From: Bacteroidota bacterium
GTDB taxonomy: Bacteria; Bacteroidota; Bacteroidia; Cytophagales; Spirosomataceae
DNA length: 64,000 bases
Direction: 5' to 3'
Assembly: GCA_020161355.1 (NCBI GenBank)
Contig: JAIUOF010000003.1
Coordinates: 310,001 to 374,000, forward strand
Shown here: positions 54,457 to 63,180 of the stretch, piece by piece
How positions within the stretch are numbered: position 1 is the stretch's first letter
Layout of the letters: each line of letters opens with the position of its first letter
Made by a program: the position numbers and the translations under genes
Notes under the pieces: generated by a model
Seen by the model: the letters and a program-made list of their open reading frames with translations, nothing else
What the model was told of the DNA's origin: nothing
The model's database searches: none

Positions 54457-55230
54457 ATGAACCGTATAGAGGAGCTTTTTCAAACTAAAAAACAGGATAT
54501 ACTAAATATTTATTTTACCGCAGGATTTCCTGCATTAAACGATACCGTTACAATTCTTGACTCACTCCAAAAGGCAGGAACAGACATCGTTGAGATTGGT
54601 ATGCCCTACTCTGACCCCGTGGCGGATGGGGAAACGATTCAGGGTTCAAACCAAAAAGCTCTTGAAAACGGAATGTCCCTCAAGGTTTTATTTCAGCAAC
54701 TTGAAGGTATCCGAAATAAAGAAATTATTGTACCCATTGTGCTCATGGGGTATTTCAATCCGGTTTATCAGTTTGGCGTCGAAGAATTCTGTAAAAAATG
54801 CCAGGAAACAGGTATTGATGGGCTTATTTTGCCCGATTTGCCTGTAGAAGAATATCAAAGAAATTATAAAGCTATTTTTGACAAATACGGGCTTCTGAAT
54901 ATTTTTCTAATCACTCCTCAGACCTCATCCGAAAGAATCAAACTCATCGATGAAATATCAGAAGGTTTTATTTATATGGTAAGTTCGGCAAGTGTAACGG
55001 GTGCCGTAACCGGAGTAAGTCATAATATGGAGGAGTATTTTGAAAGGGTAAATGCCATGAACCTCAAAAACCCCCGTTTGATTGGATTTGGCATAAAAGA
55101 TAGGGAAACCTTTGCGAAAGCATCTAAATCCGCCTCAGGAGCCATTATAGGCAGTCAGTTTGTAAGAGTATTAGAAACCGCGACCGACCTACCGGCAGAT
55201 ATTGACAAATTTGTAAAATCTTTAAAATAG
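54457..55230 (+). CDS. trpA: Tryptophan synthase alpha chain
   Basis: 257 residues. It splits indole-3-glycerol phosphate into indole and glyceraldehyde-3-phosphate, and passes indole to the beta chain. Catalytic Glu46 (VEIGMPYSDP) and Asp57 (ADGETIQ) are present, plus SSASVTGAV and the phosphate-binding GFGIK. No other trp gene is near; it has its own promoter-like element and terminator. Confidence 0.97.
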   Translation: MNRIEELFQTKKQDILNIYFTAGFPALNDTVTILDSLQKAGTDIVEIGMPYSDPVADGETIQGSNQKALENGMSLKVLFQQLEGIRNKEIIVPIVLMGYFNPVYQFGVEEFCKKCQETGIDGLILPDLPVEEYQRNYKAIFDKYGLLNIFLITPQTSSERIKLIDEISEGFIYMVSSASVTGAVTGVSHNMEEYFERVNAMNLKNPRLIGFGIKDRETFAKASKSASGAIIGSQFVRVLETATDLPADIDKFVKSLK

Positions 55231-55257
55231 AAACATCTGAATTTATCGAAAAATGGG

Positions 55258-55285
55258 GCTTCTGAAAAGGAGCTTCATTTTTTTT
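55258..55285 (+). terminator. Terminator after trpA
   Basis: GCTTCT and AGGAGC form a stem (one G-T pair) with loop GAAA, followed by a long T run. Confidence 0.7.
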
Positions 55286-55293
55286 TGCACAAA

Positions 55294-55320
55294 AAAAAGC
55301 CCTCCAAAGGAAGGCTTTTT
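55294..55320. terminator. Second, bidirectional terminator
   Basis: AAAAAGCC (55294-55301) / GGCTTTTT (55313-55320) with inner CTCC/GGAA, between trpA and the convergent TonB receptor gene. Confidence 0.75.
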
Positions 55321-55387
55321 CCACTTAAACCAAAGAAAATTATGAAGTTTGGCCGAAGCCAATTATCGATAATTTTTGGTATAAGTC

Positions 55388-58300
55388 TTATCTGTTAAAT
55401 AATTCGTCATAAGCAATAGAAACATAATACATCGAACCTACATATGCACTACCAAATGCCTGCATGTATGGTTTTCCGCCGATATTGGTACCTCCCAATT
55501 TAACAACCGACTTCATTGCAGGAAGTTTATAACTTACCTGAGCGTCAATGTTAAATATAGCGGGTACAGTTGTATTGCCAAACAAAGGCACCGTGCTGGT
55601 GGTAGGCACTACAAAACTCGACTCCCATGTAAATGCATCCTGGTAACGTGCAGCCAGGTTGAATCCGAATTTTTCACCACTACCCAATTTTTTGGCAAAA
55701 TTAACATTATATCTGTTTTTAGGTGCATTAAATCCGGCATATTGTTGTTCTGGAGTTGCCACAAAGTCATTCAAACGGTTTACGGCCCAGTTAGCACCTA
55801 CACTGTATCCTTTAGGCAAAGAATAGTTTAAGCCCAATGCCCAGCCATCTGCGGTAATTTTCTCACTTGTATTTGAAGGACGAGAATAGCCTTTAAAGTT
55901 TCCGACCCCAATACCTGATTGCAGAGGAAGACCTGCAGCGGCCGGTGCTGTTGGAACAACAATTACCGTTCCTCCAATGAAATTACTGTAAACGCTGCTG
56001 TAATAATATGTATCAACAAAAAGTTTTTTTCCAATCAATCCTTTATAACCTATCTCCCATGATTTGATTCTTTCTGGTTGAAGGGCAACGGGTGAATATT
56101 TTGGAAGAGCACCGAGAGCAAATGCAGGGGTTACCTGATCACCTAATGCTTTTGCCTGGTTGGTTACATTAGTTGCAATTAATGTTTTTACCGCATCACT
56201 ACTCATTTGAGCTGTTACCTGAGCCTGAATAGCTGCAGGTGCTGCTTCAGCTGGAAGTTGACCTGCTGCAACCATTGCCTGAACTGCTGCTGTAACTTGT
56301 GCAACCACTCCGGCCTGAACTGCAGCAACTACTGCATTTTGTATAGTTGGAAGGTTTGCCTGAACAAATGCATTGATATCAGTAGCTAGTTTTTGCTTTG
56401 CTGCAGCATCCAGATATTTCGAATTTGCACCGTTAATCTGGAAGTCTGCCAAAACATTTCTTGGAATACCTGCAGTAAGATTATATCTGCTGTTAAATTC
56501 ATCCAATCCACCCACAAGCGTACCATTTGGAGTACCCAAATCAATATACTGGTTTTGGGTAGTAGGGATACGGAAACCTGTCTGGTAGGAAGCTCTGATG
56601 TTATGATCTCCAAATGTACCTACAGCCGAAACTCTTGGCGTAAACTGACCATCAAAGTTTTGGTTTTTATCGTACCTCACCGAACCAATCAATTTTAAAT
56701 GATCTCCAATTAGATTTTTACTTGCCTGAGCAAATGCACCATATTCATTGATAGGAATTACACCATTTCTACCATCTTTCATATCAGAAAATAATGTTCC
56801 GTTTGACTGCAATCTGTATTGTCTGATATTGGCACCAGCTATAAGGTCAATAAATTTGATTTGGTTCTTGAAGTTATAGACTCCTTCCGCATGGTACATG
56901 TCGGTTTTATCGGCAAAGGCACTACCACCCTGGCTGATAGGCATTTCTCTGTATTTATCGAGTAAAGTATTGAATTGAGCAGAGCCTGGTTGTGGCATGT
57001 TTTTGTCGGCAAAAGCCCTGGCAGCTGCATGAGCCTGAGCTTCAGGTACACCGGCAGATCTGGCTTGAACAAAAGCTCCTACATATTCACCAAACCAGTT
57101 GGCATGAGGTTTTGCTTCGTTTAGCATATTTACTGCTGTTAAACCCGCCAAAAATGATTGACCAGAATTCTCCTGAGTAGTGTAAGCTCTTAAGGTAAAA
57201 TTGTCCCCTCTTAACTCCAATTTTCCTTGCATGATATTAAAGTTTCTCAAACCATAACGACCCGTACCGGTATAAACAGTCGTACCATACCCATAATTAA
57301 CCTGACCGATGGCTTCTATTTTTTCAGTAAGCCTGTAATGAAGGGCAGCATTGACTTTAAAGCTTTTAGTATTATAGTCCATCAAATCACTTTCATTATA
57401 ACCCGTTCTGCTCACAATCGAGTTGGGCACAAGACCCCTTGCGGCTGCGGGAAGCAAACCACCTTTTACCATGGCATCAGCTACAGTACCCAGGTTAGTT
57501 TGTACTTCATCACCATAAATGTTAGTTCCATCATAGTCGAGAGCAGATCTATTATTTGCTCCCCCTTTTACATAATTAAGGTTGTCGGTATTATTAGCTT
57601 CCCAGTCTTTAGCACCCAGATACGATATGTTAACTTTAAATGCAAACTTATTATTGAAGGCCTTGGCATATCTCAAAGACATATCATAGAAAGGGGTTGT
57701 TTGTACCGCTCTGTTAGAAGCACTCATTATTCCGCTTTTGATGTTAGCACTCAATCCCTGATATAGAAACGGGCTTTTGGAATTCATCAAAATCAGGCCA
57801 TTAAGTGCATTGGGGCCGTACAAGGCAGAGGCTGCACCGGAAACCAATTCCACACTTTCAACATCAAGTTCAGGCATACCCACAATATTGTCCACCGGGA
57901 AATTTAATCCGGGTGCCTGGTTATCCATTCCATCAATCATTTGCACAGTACGTACGTTTCCGGTAGAGTTAAATCCTCTCATGTTTACTGATTTAAACAG
58001 TAAGCCCTGAGTGGTTAAATCCACACCCTTCATGTTTCCAAGAGCATCATAGAAATTGGGGGCGGTAGTCTCGCGAATGGCTCTTAAATCCATTTTTTCG
58101 ACCGAAACCGGAGACTTCATTACACTCTCTTCCATCCGGGATGCAGACACAACCAATTCTTGCCCCATAATATTTTGGTCCTCAAGGCCTATATTTATGG
58201 CTGCATTTTCTGATTGAACGGTGTATTCTTGAGGTTTATATCCCACAGAAGAGATAACGAGTTGAAATGGCACGGGAGTTGCGGTAGTAAATTCAAATTT

Positions 58301-58492
58301 ACCATTTAAATCGGTGATTGTACCAATGATTTTTCCTTTGATTTGAATACTCACTCCAACCAAAGGCTCTTTGGTGCGAGCATCAGAAATCATTCCGGAA
58401 ACCTTGGTTTGGGCCATTACAAAAGCACTGGAAACCAAACATAAAAAGGTTATCAGAAATAATTTCTTAAAATTAGGGTAAGAATTTGCCAT
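55388..58492 (-). CDS. TonB-dependent receptor with Ala-rich insertion
   Basis: 1034 residues: signal peptide (about 1-27), carboxypeptidase-like domain (30-115, TKVSGMISDARTKEPLVGVSI), plug (about 120-245, ASRMEESVMKSPVSVEKMDLRAI) and barrel. Within the barrel, about residues 690-790, is an Ala/Gln/Val-rich helical stretch (AVVAAVQAGVVAQVTAAVQ, QAQVTAQM) that is unlike beta-barrel sequence. It would be an extracellular loop. The ligand is unknown; no SusD gene is near. Confidence 0.92.
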   Translation of the reverse strand: MANSYPNFKKLFLITFLCLVSSAFVMAQTKVSGMISDARTKEPLVGVSIQIKGKIIGTITDLNGKFEFTTATPVPFQLVISSVGYKPQEYTVQSENAAINIGLEDQNIMGQELVVSASRMEESVMKSPVSVEKMDLRAIRETTAPNFYDALGNMKGVDLTTQGLLFKSVNMRGFNSTGNVRTVQMIDGMDNQAPGLNFPVDNIVGMPELDVESVELVSGAASALYGPNALNGLILMNSKSPFLYQGLSANIKSGIMSASNRAVQTTPFYDMSLRYAKAFNNKFAFKVNISYLGAKDWEANNTDNLNYVKGGANNRSALDYDGTNIYGDEVQTNLGTVADAMVKGGLLPAAARGLVPNSIVSRTGYNESDLMDYNTKSFKVNAALHYRLTEKIEAIGQVNYGYGTTVYTGTGRYGLRNFNIMQGKLELRGDNFTLRAYTTQENSGQSFLAGLTAVNMLNEAKPHANWFGEYVGAFVQARSAGVPEAQAHAAARAFADKNMPQPGSAQFNTLLDKYREMPISQGGSAFADKTDMYHAEGVYNFKNQIKFIDLIAGANIRQYRLQSNGTLFSDMKDGRNGVIPINEYGAFAQASKNLIGDHLKLIGSVRYDKNQNFDGQFTPRVSAVGTFGDHNIRASYQTGFRIPTTQNQYIDLGTPNGTLVGGLDEFNSRYNLTAGIPRNVLADFQINGANSKYLDAAAKQKLATDINAFVQANLPTIQNAVVAAVQAGVVAQVTAAVQAMVAAGQLPAEAAPAAIQAQVTAQMSSDAVKTLIATNVTNQAKALGDQVTPAFALGALPKYSPVALQPERIKSWEIGYKGLIGKKLFVDTYYYSSVYSNFIGGTVIVVPTAPAAAGLPLQSGIGVGNFKGYSRPSNTSEKITADGWALGLNYSLPKGYSVGANWAVNRLNDFVATPEQQYAGFNAPKNRYNVNFAKKLGSGEKFGFNLAARYQDAFTWESSFVVPTTSTVPLFGNTTVPAIFNIDAQVSYKLPAMKSVVKLGGTNIGGKPYMQAFGSAYVGSMYYVSIAYDELFNR

Positions 58493-58591
58493 AGTTTAAA
58501 AAGGTTATTATTTGGTTAAGAAATTAATCGTTGGCCAAAAATAAGAAAGATAAATTATTTGAATACAATAAAATCAAAAAATAATTATAAA

Positions 58592-59650
58592 ATGAGAAAA
58601 GTATTTGGTATCCAATTGATTTTATTGGTGTTTTTTTGTCTAAATATGGATTTTGCTAGGGCACAAAAGCATTATCAAATTACCAGTTCATTCTCAGAAA
58701 ACAATATTCCACCGGTTCCTGACTATGCACAGGCATCATCTTGGCTCACATTGCCTACTAAAATCGACATGGCAGATAAACTGCCAAAAGGTAAACACAA
58801 TCTCAAGGATTTTCAATTTCAGGCCCAGGTAGATGTTTTTTACATTTATCCAACTATCTATACCCAGCAGCCTGCCAATCAGTATATTTGGAATGCTTCA
58901 TGCCTGGATTCAGACCTCAATGAAAGAATTGAGAAGACCGCAGTTTATAATCAGGCATCCGTTTTCAATGGTTTAGCAAAAATCTATACGCCATTGTACC
59001 GGCAAGCTCACTATACCGCATTTACGACTTCAGATACGACCTCAGCAAAACAAGCTTTGGATTTAGCATATTCTGATGTAAAAAAAGCATTTGAATATTT
59101 TTTGGAAAAATACAATCATAACCGACCGTTCATTATTGCCGGGCATAGCCAGGGCACCTTGCATGCCATAAGGCTTCTCCAAGAGTATGTTGATAATAAG
59201 GACTTACAACAAAGATTGGTAACTGCCTATCTTGTTGGAATGCCCGTTAATGATGAAATGTTTATTAATCTGAAACTGATGACTGAACCTAATCAAACGG
59301 GCGGTTACCTTAGCTGGAACACTTTCTCAAAAGATTATTTTCCTCCATATTATGAAAATGGACTCCATTTGGCACAGTGTATTAACCCAGTAACCTGGAG
59401 AGCCGACGCTTTGTGGTCCATGAAAAGTTGGCACAAAGGTACCTTGGGCATAAAATCAAAACTAAGTCCAAACATAATTTCATGTAAAATAGAAAAAGGG
59501 ATTTTATGGATAAAAAAACCGGATATTCCGGGAAAAGCATTTCTTAATGAAAAAATTTGGCATTTTGCAGACTACAATCTTTTTTGGATGGATATAAGAG
59601 AAAATGTAGCTTTACGTACAAATCAGTATTTTCTTAATAATAAAAAATAA
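58592..59650 (+). CDS. Secreted DUF3089 alpha/beta hydrolase
   Basis: About 352 residues from the ATG at 58592 (signal peptide MRKVFGIQLILLVFFCLNM, ending ARAQ). DUF3089 family: QVDVFYIYPTIY near the start, nucleophile Ser in IAGHSQGTLHA, ESLAKYFKE-like end IWHFADYNLFWMDIRENVALR. It probably hydrolyses lipid or polysaccharide esters outside the cytoplasm. Its stop codon abuts the manC start, so the two may be translated together, though a functional link is not known. Confidence 0.88.
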   Translation: MRKVFGIQLILLVFFCLNMDFARAQKHYQITSSFSENNIPPVPDYAQASSWLTLPTKIDMADKLPKGKHNLKDFQFQAQVDVFYIYPTIYTQQPANQYIWNASCLDSDLNERIEKTAVYNQASVFNGLAKIYTPLYRQAHYTAFTTSDTTSAKQALDLAYSDVKKAFEYFLEKYNHNRPFIIAGHSQGTLHAIRLLQEYVDNKDLQQRLVTAYLVGMPVNDEMFINLKLMTEPNQTGGYLSWNTFSKDYFPPYYENGLHLAQCINPVTWRADALWSMKSWHKGTLGIKSKLSPNIISCKIEKGILWIKKPDIPGKAFLNEKIWHFADYNLFWMDIRENVALRTNQYFLNNKK

Positions 59651-60724
59651 ATGAGCAATTCAAATTTCCTGATAATAATGGCAGGAGGGGTAGGAACCCG
59701 ATTCTGGCCTTTTAGCAGACAGACTTTTCCAAAGCAATTTCATGACATTCTTGGCACTGGTAAAACTCTCATACAGCAGACCGCTGAAAGATTTGAGGGT
59801 ATATGTCCCAAAGAAAATATTTATGTGGTCACCAGCCCTGAATATTATCAGATTACAAAAGATCAGCTTCCATATCTTTCTGATGATCAAATCCTTTTAG
59901 AGCCAGGCAGACGAAACACCGCACCTTGCATTGGCTATGCATGCTACAAAATTGAAAAAAAAGATCCCAATGCCAATATCGTGGTGGCACCTGCGGATCA
60001 CATAATTTTAAAAGAGGAAGAATTCAGAAAAAGAATTGGAATTGCTTTGGATTATTCTAAAGATAACGATGTTTTGGTCACAATAGGTATAAAACCTACA
60101 AGACCTGACACAGGCTATGGATACATTAAGTTTGATGATTCGAGCCAAACCGAAATTAAAACTGTCCAGACTTTTACAGAAAAACCTAACCTGGAACTGG
60201 CCGAAATGTTTCTTGCGAGTGGGGATTATGTTTGGAATGGGGGAATTTTTGTCTGGAATATAAATGCTATTAAGAAAGCATTTCACGACTTCCTGCCAGA
60301 AATGGCGGACGCATTTACCATCGCTCAAAAAAGCTTCTATACCTCAAAAGAGAAAGATGCTTTAGAAACCGCCTACCAGCGTTGCCGGTCGATTTCGATT
60401 GACAATGGTGTAATGGAAAAAGCCGAAAATGTTTATGTAGTTTTATCAGATATCGGATGGTCTGATCTAGGAACCTGGAAGTCTGTGTATGAAAACTCAG
60501 AAAAAGACGAAACCAATAATGTAGTCGATGGGCAGGTGATGCTTTATGCCACTGAGGATTGTGTCATAAAAACTCCAAAGCACAAATTGGTGGTTATTAA
60601 CGACTTGAGGGGCTATATCGTTGCCGAGTTTGATGATGTACTGATGATTTGTAAAAAGGATGATGAACAAAAAGTCAAAGAGTTTGTAACCAAAGCTGAA
60701 GAATACGGAAAAAGGTATGTTTAA
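59651..60724 (+). CDS. manC: Mannose-1-phosphate guanylyltransferase
   Basis: 357 residues, a single nucleotidyltransferase domain without the ManC isomerase domain. It makes GDP-mannose from GTP and mannose-1-phosphate in the cytoplasm, for polysaccharide and glycoprotein synthesis. Motifs: MAGGVGTRFWPFSRQTFPKQF, EPGRRNTAP, PADHII and the substrate motif FTEKP. The start codon follows the DUF3089 stop without a gap. Confidence 0.94.
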   Translation: MSNSNFLIIMAGGVGTRFWPFSRQTFPKQFHDILGTGKTLIQQTAERFEGICPKENIYVVTSPEYYQITKDQLPYLSDDQILLEPGRRNTAPCIGYACYKIEKKDPNANIVVAPADHIILKEEEFRKRIGIALDYSKDNDVLVTIGIKPTRPDTGYGYIKFDDSSQTEIKTVQTFTEKPNLELAEMFLASGDYVWNGGIFVWNINAIKKAFHDFLPEMADAFTIAQKSFYTSKEKDALETAYQRCRSISIDNGVMEKAENVYVVLSDIGWSDLGTWKSVYENSEKDETNNVVDGQVMLYATEDCVIKTPKHKLVVINDLRGYIVAEFDDVLMICKKDDEQKVKEFVTKAEEYGKRYV

Positions 60725-60730
60725 AGCTTA

Positions 60731-60765
60731 AGATATTTCCTGCAAAATTAATTGCAGGAAATATC
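60731..60765. terminator. Inverted repeat after manC
   Basis: GATATTTCCTGCA (60732-60744) and TGCAGGAAATATC (60753-60765) form a perfect 13-pair stem. A T run is missing, so it may be an attenuator or mRNA-end structure for the convergent genes. Confidence 0.6.
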
Positions 60766-60771
60766 CTGAAA

Positions 60772-63180
60772 TTATTCAAAATTGAATTTATAAGCCAAAG
60801 AAGGTATTGGGGAGCCAAAAATTATAAGTTTATAAGGATTTAATACTCTGTTTTCAGACCTGTAAAAGACCGAGTATGCGTTTTTTTGACCATAAAGATT
60901 ATAAACTGAAAATGCCCAGTTACCTTTAAAACGACGGTTTGGATTCATTTTGGGATTGTAAATATTCCAAGCAAAATCTAATCTGTGGTATGCCGGAATC
61001 CTCTGGTTATTTCTTTCAGAATAATAAGGAAAAAGATTATTGTTAAATTCCACTAATCCTTGTGGTGAAGTAAAAGGTCTTCCGGTTGAAAATGTAAAAT
61101 TGAAGGCAAAATCATGATGTTTTCCTTGGCCGATTATTAGGGAGGAATTAAATGAATGTGGGCGATCATAATTTGCTGGATAATAGACTCCATCATTGAT
61201 TCTTTGTCTTTCCGAGGAGCCCTCATTTACTCTGTTCAATGATCTGGAGTAAGTATAATTAATCCACCCTGTGGCCATACCCTTCTCTTTAGAAGCCATT
61301 AATTCCAATCCATAGGATTTATTTTCGCCTTGTAATAATTCGGTTTCAGGAAAATCCTTCAGGAAGAAGTCTGCACCGGGCACATAATCTATGATATCTT
61401 TTGTTTTTCTAAAGTATATCTCAGCACCCAGCACATATGTTTTATTATTCAAATCAACATTTACTCCTCCGCTTATGAGTTGGCTCACCTGTGGTCTGAT
61501 ATTGTGATCAGAGAGTTTCCAGCGAGAAGTAGGTAGAGGAGTGGTGGTATTGGATACTTGCTGTAAATATTGTCTTGAAAGATTATAACCCAACTTGGCA
61601 TTGACTTTCGAATTGATGGCATATTTTAAACCCAATCTTGGTTCAATACCTTGATAGTGTTTTATAGTTTTATTCTTGGACAAAGTTTCAATCGAAACCA
61701 AATTTGATTCAGTTCGCTCTTCTCCAGGTTTATAATACCTAATTGAACTTGGTCCTAAATTATCAAATCTGGAAATTCTTAAACCGGCAGAGATATCTAA
61801 TTTTTTTCTATAATTAAAATCATCCGAAAAGAACAATCCACTTTCAAAGCCAAATTCCTTTTGTGTTGAAATTGGGGAGACAGTTACACTTTGGTTTGGT
61901 TCAAGATTCCCCGGGTTGATATCATATTTTATTCCATCTAAACCAGCTTCAAGGAAATGATTGTTTTTTTGAATTTTATAAGACGATTTTATCTGGTTAT
62001 ATTTTATTCCCTGCTTTACCACGACTTTATTATCAGAGCCAATCTCAGGCAATAAAATATCAGGTTTATATTCAGAGTTAACATAAATGGTTTCAAGAAA
62101 AGCCGATTTACTTAATGCCATATTCCATTTTCCCGAAATATTTTTAGTATAATATTTGTACTGGGTTGAAGACGCATTTACGTTTTTTATGGTTCCCAAT
62201 AACTCCGTTTGAAAAAAATCATAACTTAAGTAGTTGGAAAGTGTTATGGTATTTTTACTGTTTAACTTGTAAAATAACCTGGAGGCAATATCACCAAAAT
62301 TGGATTTCATCTCTTTAAACTTTGGAGATACAATCGGCAGAATAAAATCATTGAATGAGCCTCTACCTGAAATCATTACAGCCAACTTCTCTTTAACTAA
62401 TGGAATCTCCATACTAACTTTTTCGGAGACCATACTAATTCCGCCATCCATTTTAAATTTAGTTAAAGATGGATTTCGAAGAGATATATCAAGAACAGAT
62501 GCAGATCTTCCCCCAAATCTAGAAGGGATATTGCCTTTATATAACTGTAAATTGGAAATGCCATCTGAAGGGAATGCAGAAAATAGCCCGAACATATGTG
62601 TAGGATTAAAAATTGGGGCATTATCAAGTAAAATAAGATTTTGGTCTGTAGTTCCTCCCCTTACATTCAAACCATTTGAAGCCTCACCTACACTACTTAC
62701 CCCTGGAAGCATTTGCAGCCCTTTCAGGATATCGGTTTCTCCCAAAGGTGTTGGAAGTTTATTTATAGTTTTTACATTTAAGCTATTGACTCCCAAAATC
62801 GGTCTGTTAAAATCCTGTATTGGAGTACCAGTACTTACTACTACCTCATTAAGATACTTGGTATCTTTATCCAAAAGAATCTCAAAAGTATTTGAAGCTG
62901 GCTTAATATCAGTAACAATTTTCTTAGTCAGGTACCCAATTATACTGACTGAAATTGGCGAGTTCAAATCATCGGCCTGAAACGAAAACCTACCCTGATT
63001 ATCAGCAATTTGCGTCTTTTTATTCTTTTCAAAAAAAATAGTAGCTCCAGGCAATGGCTCTTTCGTTTCTGAATCCTTAACTACTCCGAAATATCCTTTT
63101 TGCCCTAAAGCATCAAGGTTTATCACAAAAAGTGTTAAAAACATTATCTTCCACATAAAAAATTTAGTTTTTCCAACCAT
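60772..63180 (-). CDS. TonB-dependent receptor paired with DUF4249
   Basis: 802 residues: signal peptide, carboxypeptidase-like domain (28-110, YFGVVKDSETKEPLPGATI), plug (about 115-235, KGLQMLPGVSSVGEASNGLNVRGG) and outer-membrane barrel of the OMP_b-brl kind ending in a C-terminal aromatic strand. Its start overlaps the end of the DUF4249 gene by 17 bases, so the two products are coupled. DUF4249 pairs act in uptake through the outer membrane, function otherwise unknown. A second ATG at 63156 (MWKIMF) is an alternative start. Confidence 0.93.
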   Translation of the reverse strand: MVGKTKFFMWKIMFLTLFVINLDALGQKGYFGVVKDSETKEPLPGATIFFEKNKKTQIADNQGRFSFQADDLNSPISVSIIGYLTKKIVTDIKPASNTFEILLDKDTKYLNEVVVSTGTPIQDFNRPILGVNSLNVKTINKLPTPLGETDILKGLQMLPGVSSVGEASNGLNVRGGTTDQNLILLDNAPIFNPTHMFGLFSAFPSDGISNLQLYKGNIPSRFGGRSASVLDISLRNPSLTKFKMDGGISMVSEKVSMEIPLVKEKLAVMISGRGSFNDFILPIVSPKFKEMKSNFGDIASRLFYKLNSKNTITLSNYLSYDFFQTELLGTIKNVNASSTQYKYYTKNISGKWNMALSKSAFLETIYVNSEYKPDILLPEIGSDNKVVVKQGIKYNQIKSSYKIQKNNHFLEAGLDGIKYDINPGNLEPNQSVTVSPISTQKEFGFESGLFFSDDFNYRKKLDISAGLRISRFDNLGPSSIRYYKPGEERTESNLVSIETLSKNKTIKHYQGIEPRLGLKYAINSKVNAKLGYNLSRQYLQQVSNTTTPLPTSRWKLSDHNIRPQVSQLISGGVNVDLNNKTYVLGAEIYFRKTKDIIDYVPGADFFLKDFPETELLQGENKSYGLELMASKEKGMATGWINYTYSRSLNRVNEGSSERQRINDGVYYPANYDRPHSFNSSLIIGQGKHHDFAFNFTFSTGRPFTSPQGLVEFNNNLFPYYSERNNQRIPAYHRLDFAWNIYNPKMNPNRRFKGNWAFSVYNLYGQKNAYSVFYRSENRVLNPYKLIIFGSPIPSLAYKFNFE

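Noticed and set aside
57227-57766. 179-codon plus-strand open frame opposite the other TonB receptor
   Set aside because: Antisense shadow with no recognisable family.
62300-62980. 226-codon plus-strand open frame opposite the TonB receptor
   Set aside because: Antisense shadow of a well-supported receptor gene; no signal peptide or family.
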